The position numbers and the translations under genes are program-made. This document shows, in pieces, positions 19,001 to 26,017 of a DNA stretch of 64,000 nucleotides. Positions within the stretch are counted from its first letter, which is position 1, and each line of letters opens with the position of its first letter. The notes below the pieces were generated by a model that did not search any database, had not been told where the DNA came from, and saw nothing but the letters and a program-made list of their open reading frames with translations. Source of the DNA: SABI01 sp963678555 (lineage in GTDB: Bacteria; Spirochaetota; Spirochaetia; Sphaerochaetales; Sphaerochaetaceae); the NCBI GenBank assembly GCA_963678555.2, contig OY782871.2, positions 434,001-498,000 of the forward strand, given 5' to 3'.

Positions 19001-19281
19001 TCTACTTCAAGAGTATCAAGAATCTGCACGGTCTTGAGTTCGATGAACCGCCCTCCCACCAGATAGCTCGCGATGATATTCTGCGCGAGCTGCGTATGGG
19101 GACCGGCGGCAGGACCGAGAGGAGTCTCGGCATGCTGACCGAACACATCGATCCCGGAGCCCTGGGTGTTTCTGTAGAACTGATCTTCATGGATCTGGAA
19201 GATCGTCCTGTTCGCCTTGTATTCACTGAATATTCGATTGATGAGTTCCTCGAACGGAACCGGTCTCATGGTATCATTCAT
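16039..19281 (-). CDS. ygfK: YgfK selenate-reductase-like flavo-iron-sulphur oxidoreductase
   Basis: A 1080-residue multidomain oxidoreductase. Residues 1-430 are dihydroorotate-dehydrogenase-like; about 450-520 hold the GltD-type cysteine region (CVVACPIHQMIPDY; CDHQCQYHC). FAD motif GAGPAGLSAAYF lies near 553 and the NAD(P) motif GGGNTAMDSA near 682; two 4Fe-4S motifs follow, CMECSYICNKCVDVCP (about 942) and CNECGNCGTFCP (about 987). It is thought to shuttle electrons in purine/uric acid reduction. Unusual: near 855-895 an acidic Cys/His insert with alternating His-Asp residues. The ribosome site AGAGG lies 8 bases ahead. First gene of its transcript, from the promoter at 19338-19365. Confidence 0.93.
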   Translation of the reverse strand: MNDTMRPVPFEELINRIFSEYKANRTIFQIHEDQFYRNTQGSGIDVFGQHAETPLGPAAGPHTQLAQNIIASYLVGGRFIELKTVQILDTLEVEKPCIDVRDEGYNVEWSTEFTLEKAHDEYVKAYIILHLIDALFHNGQVGDPTFIFNMSIGYDLEGIRQPKMQQYIDSMIDADASAVFAGYIESLKVMLEEGTLLAGTPWEQYAEAVKAVPSSISKHISPSITISTMHGCPPAEIEAICSYILTEKKLNTFVKLNPTLLGYEAVRDILDSLGYEYLHLSKSSFDHDLQWDDALSMLHRLVDLAAEMELGFGVKLTNTLGSVNDQGVLPGGEMYMSGRTLLPISTQVGSLLSREFDGKLPISYSGGANAFTVLDIFETGIRPITLATDLLKPGGYTRLKQMVEILEKDAATWDRTDIDVEALQALALKARTMKETQKDFRGDDTASVPTKLPLTDCYVAPCVVACPIHQMIPDYIQLVGEGRYADALEVIYDSNALPNLTGYICDHQCQYHCTRMDYEGAVQIREMKKIAVENGFTEYLERWEKPEKTDVKAAVIGAGPAGLSAAYFLARAGFEVSVFEREENAGGVTRYVIPSYRFPESALQADIDFIKAHGVEFFFNCTQEQITIDALKAEGYEHLFYAIGAEVDNEIALKGDRSKIIASLDFLNRFNRKEKIELGQHVVIVGGGNTAMDSARSAARVEGVEDVTVVYRRTKAQMPADLEEYENALEDGVKFIFLANPDSLTEDGVLGCTVMKLGEPDASGRARPVATEQSFDLPCDTLITAIGEKVDGARLNSFGLPLNEKGWAAADRETLMSDIEDVYVIGDASTGPSTVVQCIASGRKAVESAIDRVLSGYEDEHECDCSDDDCDCTHDHDHDHDHDHDHDHDHEEDEEELSAQELAEVEAAEDAFFSAIRSKKSTLGHSIPVSPSIEAFATRESVRCMECSYICNKCVDVCPNRANVAIDLRDRSDLFENPFQIVHLDAFCNECGNCGTFCPHQGTPYKDKLTLFSLEQDFNTSTNSGFFVQGEQVTVRENGKISLLSIGVDGVEGDGVSEEVKAIIHEVVSSHAYLLGSVDL
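16612..16668 (-). repeat. hexanucleotide tandem repeat coding (His-Asp)n in YgfK
   Basis: About nine copies of a six-base unit (variants of gtgatc/atgatc/gtggtc on the plus strand) coding for alternating His-Asp, flanked by an acidic run and by CDC/DCDC-like cysteines. In-frame expansion or loss of units would not break the gene, so the length may vary between strains. Confidence 0.85.
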
Positions 19282-19337
19282 GACTGTCGCCTCTCTTCAT
19301 TTCTTCTGGGACGTGCTACGTTCAGCTTCCACATCCT

Positions 19338-19365
19338 ATTGTAAAGGAGATTGCCCGCTTGTCAA
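19338..19365 (-). promoter_or_regulatory. sigma70-type promoter of ygfK-ssnA-ygeY
   Basis: Minus strand: TTGACA (19365-19360), 16 bases, TACAAT (19343-19338), a near-consensus promoter about 57 bases ahead of the ygfK ATG. The TGCAACA repeat pair begins 7 bases upstream of its -35 box. Confidence 0.7.
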
Positions 19366-19372
19366 TGAATTT

Positions 19373-19389
19373 TGCAACACTCTGCAACA
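19373..19389 (+). promoter_or_regulatory. direct repeat TGCAACA-N3-TGCAACA between divergent promoters
   Basis: Exact TGCAACA at 19373-19379 and 19383-19389. The pair is flanked on the left by the ygfK promoter (7 bases away) and on the right by the promoter of the PLP enzyme (3 bases away). Same heptamer and 10-base period as upstream of ygeW. A further TGCATAA follows at 19394. Confidence 0.65.
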
Positions 19390-19392
19390 ATA

Positions 19393-19421
19393 TTGCATAA
19401 ACAAAAAGTATGTGATATAGT
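19393..19421 (+). promoter_or_regulatory. sigma70-type promoter of the PLP-enzyme gene
   Basis: TTGCAT, 17 bases, TATAGT. It leaves an AT-rich leader of about 140 bases before the gene, in which a second -10-like TATGAT near 19456 also occurs. Confidence 0.55.
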
Positions 19422-19571
19422 CTGGACATCGGGAGTTATTTCTGATAAAAATTTATGGTATGATCAATTTACTGATAAATTTTATTCCATAAACAAAATT
19501 TATTTTATTTTAATGCACTATCCTGCATTCACACATAATCGGCATGCAGGAAGACCATGGAGGTATCACCA

Positions 19572-21044
19572 GTGTATAACCTGATTAATCTCGAAATGAA
19601 TGAAGACGTGAGAGCAAGGAACGTCCAGCTCTGTAGGGAAAAGGGAATCGTCCTTCCTACATTCGCCCAGATGGTAGACCCATCCAAGACCCCAGAGAAG
19701 ATCAAGAATGCACTGTCCGACATGGGTTTGTGGGATGTCCACAGTGAAAACCTGTTCCGTATCAACTGGAAGAACCAGGGAATACCCAAAGGCGGAGCCT
19801 TCGGTGAAGTCAACTATATCGAAGTTCCCAAAGCGCTCACGGGCACCAAGGCGAGGATCTTCGCTCTCGTCGGTAAGTGGTTCCCCACCGGAGGCCACAA
19901 AGTCGGTGCAACCTATGCATGTCTCGCTCCCGCTCTTGTGTCGGGTAATTTCGATGCGGTGAACCAGCAGGCTGTATGGCCTTCCACCGGTAACTACTGC
20001 CGCGGAGGCGCATACAACAGCGCACTGCTCGGCTGTCAGTCGATTGCGATTCTCCCCGAGGAAATGAGTCAGGAACGGTTCAACTGGCTTAAGGCTATTG
20101 CCGGTGAAGTCATTGCCACACCGGGTTGTGAATCAAACGTCAAGGAGATCTTCGACAAGTGCCATGAGCTTGACGCAGAACGAGGCACTTCGATCGTCAT
20201 CTTCAACCAGTTCGATAAGTTCGAGAACTACCTGTGGCATTACACCGTCACCGGTGCTGCGATGCTTGAGGTCCTTGAGAAGCTCAACATAGCACCTGAG
20301 AACGTAAAAGCATACGCATCGAGTACCGGCAGCGGCGGAACTCTTGCTGCCGGGGACAAACTCAAGGAAGTATATCCTCACATCAAGATCGGAGCAGGGG
20401 AAGCACTTCAGTGCCCGACCCTCCTGAGAAACGGTTTCGGCGGTCACAGGATCGAAGGTATCGGTGACAAGCATGTGCCCTGGATCCATAACGTGAGAAA
20501 TACCGACGTGGTAACAGCGATCGATGATCAGGACTGTATGGATATCTACCGCCTGTTCAACGAGCCCGAGGGAATCTCGTTCCTCAGAAAACTCGGTCTG
20601 AACGACAAGGAGATCAAGGAACTTGACCTGTACGGCATCAGCGGTATCGGAAACGTGCTCAGCGCGATCAAGATGGCCAAGTACTATGAGATGAATGAGG
20701 ATGATGTGATCTTCACGATCCTCACAGACTCCTCCGAGATGTACACCTCACGCCTGAGTGAACTGAACGAACAGCAGGGTGCCTTCAGCGAAACCGAAGC
20801 TGCTCTGATTCACCGAGCATCTCTCCTCCACCAGGGGATCGACAACATGGAGGAACTTACCTACTACGGTCGGCTCAGAGTCCACAATCTGAAGTACTAC
20901 ACCTGGGTGGAACAGCAGGGTAAGACCTACGAGGAGATCAATGCTCAGTGGTATGACACCTCCTACTGGAAGAACCTGCACGGTCTTGCCGACACGATCG
21001 ACGAGATGATCGATGAGTTCAACAAGGAAGTGGGACTTATCTAG
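19572..21044 (+). CDS. PLP-dependent fold-type II enzyme of the purine cluster
   Basis: About 490 residues, fold-type II PLP enzyme (TrpB/cysteine synthase/threonine synthase class). The probable PLP lysine is in PTGGHKVGA (residue 115 counted from 19557, 110 from 19572); a Gly loop SSTGSGGTLAAG lies near 260. It is not the usual YgeX (diaminopropionate ammonia-lyase), which is near 400 residues and has a different sequence around the Lys. Its divergent position from ygfK and shared operator suggest it does the corresponding lyase step. Start: ATG at 19557 overlaps the sequence GGAGGT (19559-19564), an ideal ribosome site 7 bases before GTG 19572; GTG is preferred, ATG possible. The gene is followed by a terminator. 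Confidence 0.82.
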   Translation: MYNLINLEMNEDVRARNVQLCREKGIVLPTFAQMVDPSKTPEKIKNALSDMGLWDVHSENLFRINWKNQGIPKGGAFGEVNYIEVPKALTGTKARIFALVGKWFPTGGHKVGATYACLAPALVSGNFDAVNQQAVWPSTGNYCRGGAYNSALLGCQSIAILPEEMSQERFNWLKAIAGEVIATPGCESNVKEIFDKCHELDAERGTSIVIFNQFDKFENYLWHYTVTGAAMLEVLEKLNIAPENVKAYASSTGSGGTLAAGDKLKEVYPHIKIGAGEALQCPTLLRNGFGGHRIEGIGDKHVPWIHNVRNTDVVTAIDDQDCMDIYRLFNEPEGISFLRKLGLNDKEIKELDLYGISGIGNVLSAIKMAKYYEMNEDDVIFTILTDSSEMYTSRLSELNEQQGAFSETEAALIHRASLLHQGIDNMEELTYYGRLRVHNLKYYTWVEQQGKTYEEINAQWYDTSYWKNLHGLADTIDEMIDEFNKEVGLI

Positions 21045-21067
21045 ACCTGCTAATCAGATACCGCAAC

Positions 21068-21091
21068 GACCGGACCCTTTTTGGTCCGGTC
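21068..21091 (+). terminator. hairpin between the two PLP-enzyme genes
   Basis: GACCGGACC (21068-21076), loop CTTTTT, GGTCCGGTC (21083-21091), followed by atttcatt. A perfect 9-pair GC-rich stem 24 bases after the stop. The weak T-run suggests partial termination, giving less of the downstream gene. Confidence 0.65.
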
Positions 21092-21118
21092 ATTTCATTG
21101 AAAAAGAGGAAACCAGCT

Positions 21119-22348
21119 ATGCGATTTCATTATGAATGCACCGACTGTTCGCGAACGTACCATACCGACGAAGTGATCTATCTCTGCCCCTCCTGTGCAC
21201 AGGAGAACACCGACAGTTCCCTGATGAGGAAGGGAAACCTGATCGTCCGCTACGAGGATGAGGACATACAAGCTCTGGCAGAGAAAGAAGACCTCTCCTA
21301 CTTCGACTTCTTCCCGTACGAAGTGCCGCACCATGGAGCCTTTCCCGTCGGTCCCACACCCATCGCAGAGCCGTTCCGTCTTGCCTCCCGATACGGTTTT
21401 TCCAACCTCTCGTGCAAGCTCGACAGCGCCCTTCCCTCCGGTTCGTTCAAGGACCGGGCCTCACAGCTGATCATCGGTCAGGCTCAGCATCACGGCATAG
21501 ACTCGATCGCTCTGGCATCCACGGGTAATGCGGGGGCGGCGATGAGCTGTGCAGGAGCGGCTTACGGTGTGAAGATCGTACTCTTCGTTCCCGAGACTGC
21601 ACCTGCCAACAAACTCATGCAGTCGGTCCTCTACGGTGCCGAAGTAGTTCCCGTCAAAGGAAGCTACGACGATGCCTTCTCCCTCTCCATCGCCTATACC
21701 GATGAGTTCGGCGGCATCAACCGTAACACGGCCTACAACCCTATGACAGTCGAAGGGAAAAAGAGTATCTCCATCGAACTCTTTCTCCAGAAGGGACGAA
21801 AGATTCCCGACGTCGTGTATGTGTCTACCGGTGACGGGTGCATCTATGCGGGAGTGGTAAAGGGCTTCATGGATCTCTATCAGTCAGGTCTCACCGATAC
21901 AATGCCGCGGGTTGTCTGCGTGCAGTCGACTCAGTCCAATGCGATAGCACAGGCCTGGGAGACTGGACAATATGCAAACGTCGAAGCGACGACCCGAGCT
22001 GATTCGATCAGTGTTTCCAGCCCCGCAAACGGACGGATGGCTGTGCGCTATATCAACGAGAGTAACTCCTGGGCCACACAGGTCACGGACGATGAAATTC
22101 TGGCCGCACAGCTTGAGCTTGCAAAAGATGCAGGCATCTTCGTGGAACCGGCGGCCGCGTGTGCATGGGCAGGATTCGTCAGAGATTCCGAGAAACTGAA
22201 ACAGACCGTGGGTTCTGATGCGGACATCTGTGTTCTTCTGACCGGTACCGGCTTCAAGGATATGGCAGTCTTTGATGGCAGGATAACTCTCCCTGAACCT
22301 ATTGAGAACTCAGCAGAGGCCGTGAAGGAACGATTTTCCGTAAGGTGA
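21119..22348 (+). CDS. threonine synthase-like PLP enzyme
   Basis: 409-residue fold-type II PLP protein of the threonine synthase group. An N-terminal zinc-ribbon-like part holds CTDC (residues 6-9) and CPSC (near 24), then the PLP lysine in PSGSFKDRAS near 118 and the phosphate-binding loop LASTGNAGAA near 140. The 7-codon upstream extension from a TTG at 21098 is not used: AGAGGA lies 8 bases ahead of ATG 21119. True ThrC or a catabolic lyase? The pairing with the preceding PLP enzyme, in the purine cluster, argues for a catabolic amino acid lyase (inference). Confidence 0.8.
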   Translation: MRFHYECTDCSRTYHTDEVIYLCPSCAQENTDSSLMRKGNLIVRYEDEDIQALAEKEDLSYFDFFPYEVPHHGAFPVGPTPIAEPFRLASRYGFSNLSCKLDSALPSGSFKDRASQLIIGQAQHHGIDSIALASTGNAGAAMSCAGAAYGVKIVLFVPETAPANKLMQSVLYGAEVVPVKGSYDDAFSLSIAYTDEFGGINRNTAYNPMTVEGKKSISIELFLQKGRKIPDVVYVSTGDGCIYAGVVKGFMDLYQSGLTDTMPRVVCVQSTQSNAIAQAWETGQYANVEATTRADSISVSSPANGRMAVRYINESNSWATQVTDDEILAAQLELAKDAGIFVEPAAACAWAGFVRDSEKLKQTVGSDADICVLLTGTGFKDMAVFDGRITLPEPIENSAEAVKERFSVR

Positions 22349-22366
22349 CGCATATTCGGAAGAACG

Positions 22367-22393
22367 GGGGGGATGCTTTGAACGCATCCCCTC
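22367..22393 (+). terminator. terminator after the PLP-enzyme pair
   Basis: GGGGATGC and GCATCCCC form an 8-pair stem (10 with G-T/G-C extension) around a TTTGAAC loop, followed by a T-rich tcttcttc. Confidence 0.6.
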
Positions 22394-22481
22394 TTCTTCA
22401 TCTGCAGCCTGACCGAAGAGTTGCTCTCCGGTCGCAACATCGGTATACTGATTGTGTGAGTGACAGAAGCGAGGAAGTGAG

Positions 22482-22946
22482 ATGGAACAGATACTGATTG
22501 GCATAGCGATCGGAGTAACCCCGATGATCATCATCCTGATCGTGCAGGTGGTGAAGTTCAAGCAGAAAGAAAGTCTGCACATGCAGGAGATAAAGAAACT
22601 CAAGAATATGGTGACAGACAGGATGGATCTGGAAAGTGACGGCCTTTCGAAACTGAAGGAAGAGATTGCCGAACTGAAGAGCCAGAACGAGAACCTCAGA
22701 ATCTCACTGAGAACCTACTCTCAGAAACCCGGCAGAAGGGAAGTATCACGTCTGCAGGTATATCAGCAGGCAGCTGACAGGCTGACAATCAACTCACCCG
22801 GATTCGGTGCGGCATGGCAGGCTGCTCTCAAGGAGAGTGAGGAAGAATTCGAAAAGACCTTCTACGGAGTACAGCCGTTTATAAAGAAAGTGATACCCCT
22901 TAAAAGCAGTGATGCGAAGGTGGTAGGTCAGATAGAGAGGAATTAA
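22482..22946 (+). CDS. unknown protein with one membrane helix and a coiled coil
   Basis: 154 residues. An N-terminal membrane segment (about residues 4-24), then a Lys/Glu-rich coiled-coil region (about 26-80), then a more globular C-terminal part with GFGAAWQAALKESEEEFEKTF. GAGGAAG lies ahead of the ATG. No family recognised. Its stop overlaps that of the convergent gene (shared TTAA). Not obviously part of the purine cluster, since a terminator stands between. Confidence 0.7.
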   Translation: MEQILIGIAIGVTPMIIILIVQVVKFKQKESLHMQEIKKLKNMVTDRMDLESDGLSKLKEEIAELKSQNENLRISLRTYSQKPGRREVSRLQVYQQAADRLTINSPGFGAAWQAALKESEEEFEKTFYGVQPFIKKVIPLKSSDAKVVGQIERN

Positions 22947-23290
22947 TCGTCTTCCAGCAGCTCGTGTATCTGATCCCACGCCTGGGCGTCTCCCACGCGA
23001 AGTTCACATAGCAGTTCGTAATGGTAGATCAGGAGCCCCAACTGTTTCTCAACCACGTCCTCCAGGTACATATCATCGATAGCCATGACAGCGTCGTCGT
23101 CCTCTTCCAGGGCAACAAGCCTGTCGTGTTCAGCCAGAAGGTCCGCTTTCTTCCACCTGAGAAAACCCGGTGCATCGATGAGGAACATCGGCTCATAACT
23201 CTTTTTCTCAAGGTCGCGCGCCGTCTTTTCAATCTGTTCTGCACCTGCATCCTCAGGCACATGCTCAAACATCTGTCGTACATTCTTCAT
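22943..23290 (-). CDS. small acidic protein of unknown function
   Basis: 115 residues, strongly acidic (EEDDDAVMAIDDMY, ending ELLEDD), predicted mostly helical, with no signal peptide or membrane segment. No motif recognised. The composition is ordinary for a soluble cytoplasmic protein, and the tail-to-tail 4-base overlap with the neighbour supports both frames being real. Confidence 0.6.
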   Translation of the reverse strand: MKNVRQMFEHVPEDAGAEQIEKTARDLEKKSYEPMFLIDAPGFLRWKKADLLAEHDRLVALEEDDDAVMAIDDMYLEDVVEKQLGLLIYHYELLCELRVGDAQAWDQIHELLEDD

Positions 23291-23624
23291 AACCGTTCAC
23301 CTCTAGCTACAGGGTACGTTAAAACCGTGCTGCGGGCAAGGTGAAGAAAGGATATCGAAACCCAATGATTTCCTTCCTTCCCGGGAACGAGTCTGCACCT
23401 TGGACCATGTAGGAATGCCCCTACAGAAGACGTAAAAAAAAGTATAACGTATTGTCTGTTTTTTCTTTACATAGAATGAATATATTCGTATCCATGCTGT
23501 AGATTCTGCAGACTGGGTCCTGTTGTTCGGAACGGGAATATGGGTAGACATGTCAGATTCCTGATACTACAATGGCACTCCCTCTCAGATGTGCAGATTA
23601 GTGCATTTCCGGGAGAATATTCTG
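23291..23624. other. 334-base divergent intergenic region
   Basis: Lies between the small acidic gene and the GGDEF gene. AT-rich around 23430-23500 (TTTACA at about 23474 might be a -35 box), with a small hairpin GTAGG/CCTAC near 23410-23425. No gene, RNA or clear promoter pair can be supported. Confidence 0.4.
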
Positions 23625-24728
23625 ATGCAGTATGCCATGATTACGATAGAGAACGGAAAGCCGGTGGACAAGCGGTCCGACAGATTATTCCTCTTCATTG
23701 TCACGGCTGTCATACTTACTGTGGCGGTCCACATGGCCTCACTGTACACTCATACGGAACTCAGTGAAATGACGAGAGCGGAGAACATTGCAGCCGATAT
23801 CAGAGGCAACATGCATCAGGCCGTTCTTCTGTACTCACTTGACTCAGATGTCTCCGCACATGAACACACCATAGAGAGACAGTTCACCGAACTGCTCTCT
23901 GAACTCACCTCTCATTCGTTCCTGTTCACACAGGAAGATTCCCTCAGAGTGATGGATCTGAAGGAACTGTGGAGGGAAAGCATCTCGATACTTGCCGGCG
24001 GTGAGTACTCCCTACAGAGTCTCCAGAAGATATCAGATGCAGTGAACAGCTCTTCAGATGAACTGATTTCGGCAATTGAACAGAGGCTGAAGACCTTCAG
24101 GAACCTTCGGTTCTATGCAACCCTACTCCTGATCCTCACCTCCCTTGTCCTGACTGCCCTGATGCTTCAACTCAGAAGGAGCATCATGACCAGACTGTTG
24201 AACACTTCCATAACCGATACACTCACAGGTCTTAAAAACAGGAACTACATGCACGAGTATATCCGTGACTTTTTAGGACACACTGGAGATTGGAAGAATA
24301 CACCCTTCAGAGCCTTCATTCTTTGTGACATCGATCACTTCAGACAGATACATGACACCTATGGACATCAGAAGGGAGATGAAGTCCTCATGTCAGTAGC
24401 GAGAACTCTCAGGAATCTTGCCAGAAAAGATACGCTCCTCTTCAGATACGGTGGAGATGAGTTCCTTCTCTTCCTGCACTTCGCAACAGTGAAAGAGGCG
24501 TTACTCTATACTGAGGCGGTCAGACATGAAGTACAGTCCCACGGGCATGGGGATGTCCGGCTCACCATGAGTTTCGGCATCTCGCTGTATACAGGTGAAC
24601 GCGACATCCACAGAATAATCGGCTTCGCTGATTCGGCACTGCATGCCGCAAAGGAGGCCGGAAGGAACCGCACATTTGTGAAAACCCCGTCGACGGGAGT
24701 GATGCCGGCACGACAGGTGATTGGATAG
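23625..24728 (+). CDS. membrane-bound GGDEF diguanylate cyclase
   Basis: 367-residue protein that should make cyclic di-GMP from two GTP. Two membrane helices (about 20-40 and 163-183) bracket a periplasmic sensor of about 120 residues rich in helices, followed by a GGDEF domain with the intact motif RYGGDEF at about 274-280 and the metal Asp in LCDIDHF. The usual inhibitory RxxD site five residues ahead is not in canonical form (RKDT). Start: ATG 23625 has GGGAGA 8 bases upstream; the open frame extends 12 codons further without a good site. The sensed signal is unknown. Confidence 0.9.
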   Translation: MQYAMITIENGKPVDKRSDRLFLFIVTAVILTVAVHMASLYTHTELSEMTRAENIAADIRGNMHQAVLLYSLDSDVSAHEHTIERQFTELLSELTSHSFLFTQEDSLRVMDLKELWRESISILAGGEYSLQSLQKISDAVNSSSDELISAIEQRLKTFRNLRFYATLLLILTSLVLTALMLQLRRSIMTRLLNTSITDTLTGLKNRNYMHEYIRDFLGHTGDWKNTPFRAFILCDIDHFRQIHDTYGHQKGDEVLMSVARTLRNLARKDTLLFRYGGDEFLLFLHFATVKEALLYTEAVRHEVQSHGHGDVRLTMSFGISLYTGERDIHRIIGFADSALHAAKEAGRNRTFVKTPSTGVMPARQVIG

Positions 24729-24759
24729 CACCACACTACCCCTTATGTATAAAAATAAT

Positions 24760-24778
24760 AATAATAATAATCATTACT
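24760..24778 (+). promoter_or_regulatory. Fur/PerR-like box ahead of the peroxiredoxin
   Basis: AATAATAATAATCATTACT matches the classical 19-base Fur box at 15 of 19 positions by my alignment. It lies 4 bases upstream of the -35 box. For a peroxiredoxin, a PerR-type peroxide sensor is the more likely binder. Confidence 0.45.
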
Positions 24779-24782
24779 AATA

Positions 24783-24811
24783 TTGACTCATTCCAAATTA
24801 TTTGCTACTCT
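24783..24811 (+). promoter_or_regulatory. sigma70-type promoter of the peroxiredoxin gene
   Basis: TTGACT, 17 bases, TACTCT; the transcript would start near 24818, just ahead of AAGGAGG. Confidence 0.6.
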
Positions 24812-24839
24812 CTCCTCATGATGCAAGGAGGTTTGCACT

Positions 24840-25538
24840 ATGAGTTGTGAAGCCGGAGTAAGACCCAGGAAGAAAAAGGTTTTGAATCTAGAGACCCAGG
24901 AAATTATTACAGAGGAGAAGAAAATGAGTTCAACAATGGTACGACAGGAAATGCCGAAGTTCACGATGGATGCCTATGATGCAAAAAGTGGTCACTTCAC
25001 CACAGTGTCGAGTGAAGACTATAAGGGAAAATGGACGGTTGTCTGTTTCTATCCCGCAGACTTCACGTTTGTGTGTCCCACAGAAATTGCAGCCATGAAT
25101 GCAAAATATGATGAGTTCCAGGCTTTGAACACAGAGATCCTCGCTGTCTCGGTTGACACCAAATTCTCTCACAAGAGATTCGTTGAGACGGAACCGCTTC
25201 TGAAAGACCTCAAGCTTACAATCGGTGCAGACGGAAATCAGGAAGTCAGCAGAGCTTTCGGCGTGCTGATCGAGGAAGATGGTGTAGCCCTGAGAGGAAG
25301 GTTCCTGTTCAACCCGGACGGCGTCTGTGTAGCACAGGAAGTACAGGCGGACTCAGTGGGACGGAACGTCAATGAATTCCTCCGTCAGGTTCAGGCATGG
25401 CAGCATGCAACCAGAACCGGTGAAGTATGCCCTGCAAACTGGAGACCGGGGAAGAAGATTCTTCCGGTCAACACGGATGCAGAGAAGATGGCCGGCCATG
25501 TAGGCGACTATGTCACCATCGAGGAACTTCTCAGTTAG
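24840..25538 (+). CDS. ahpC: peroxiredoxin (AhpC/Prx1 type)
   Basis: Typical 2-Cys peroxiredoxin that reduces peroxides. The peroxidatic Cys is in DFTFVCPTE (C79) and the resolving Cys in GEVCPANW (C197). The family core begins at Met 29 (base 24924), from which the cysteines fall at 51 and 169 as is usual. Both starts have ribosome sites: AAGGAGG before 24840 and GAGGAG before 24924. The 28-residue N-terminal extension is basic, holds one Cys, and could be translated or be an in-frame leader. Thioredoxin and thioredoxin reductase in this window may regenerate it. Confidence 0.92.
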   Translation: MSCEAGVRPRKKKVLNLETQEIITEEKKMSSTMVRQEMPKFTMDAYDAKSGHFTTVSSEDYKGKWTVVCFYPADFTFVCPTEIAAMNAKYDEFQALNTEILAVSVDTKFSHKRFVETEPLLKDLKLTIGADGNQEVSRAFGVLIEEDGVALRGRFLFNPDGVCVAQEVQADSVGRNVNEFLRQVQAWQHATRTGEVCPANWRPGKKILPVNTDAEKMAGHVGDYVTIEELLS

Positions 25539-25559
25539 GAAACTGCTTTTATCCGTACA

Positions 25560-25600
25560 GAGGGAGCCTACCGGCAAAACCGGTATTGGTTCCCTTTTTT
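25560..25600 (+). terminator. rho-independent terminator after the peroxiredoxin
   Basis: AGGGA...TCCCT outer stem with an inner ACCGG-CAAAA-CCGGT stem, followed by six T. Confidence 0.85.
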
Positions 25601-26017
25601 ATCTCAAGCATCTAAAAGACGTACCCTCATGCAGAAACCTTCACTCAGTAGTTTCAGCCCTATTTCACGTGTGAAAAGGCAGAGGATTCAAATTGCATTT
25701 TTGTACTCGCTTAGCGTGAAGAAGAGGGCATCATGCGGGATATACCCCGCAGTTCTGGCAGAACCCCACGCATGACCTTCCGTTTCCAATGAGATCATTC
25801 ACTCATGTTTAATGAGGTACCGAAGGGGGCTCACGTCCTTACGAACAAGGTGTTTTCGTGCACTGAAACGTAAATATATGTATGTAATATAATGTCTTAG
25901 TCAATCTTCCCCAGGTTCTACACTACATGTTCGTCGGGAATCGACCATAGTGAACCAGAGGTTTCCATCGCTAAAGGCTAAAACTCTGCTACACTGACGA
26001 CCCCCGGAACCTTTCGC
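25601..26017. other. gene-poor stretch at the left end of the candidate island
   Basis: About 420 bases without a credible gene. It contains the degraded tRNA-Leu piece at 25820-25857 and a purine/pyrimidine-mixed stretch rich in short AT tracts near 25870-25895. Nothing else recognised. Confidence 0.5.
25820..25857 (-). repeat. degraded 3' half of tRNA-Leu (attachment-site-like)
   Basis: Same orientation as tRNA-Leu at 30611-30694. On the plus strand CCGAAGG is followed, after loss of about 11 bases of the T arm, by CTCACGTCCTTACG exactly as in the tRNA, then by a near match A-ACAAGG..TTTT. A tRNA 3'-end copy at the far end of a DNA segment is the usual trace of site-specific integration. 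Confidence 0.65.

Noticed and set aside
19360..19400. Sigma54 (-24/-12) promoter between ygfK and the PLP-enzyme gene
   Set aside because: No GG/GC doublets at the correct 10-base spacing; near-consensus sigma70 hexamers explain both directions.
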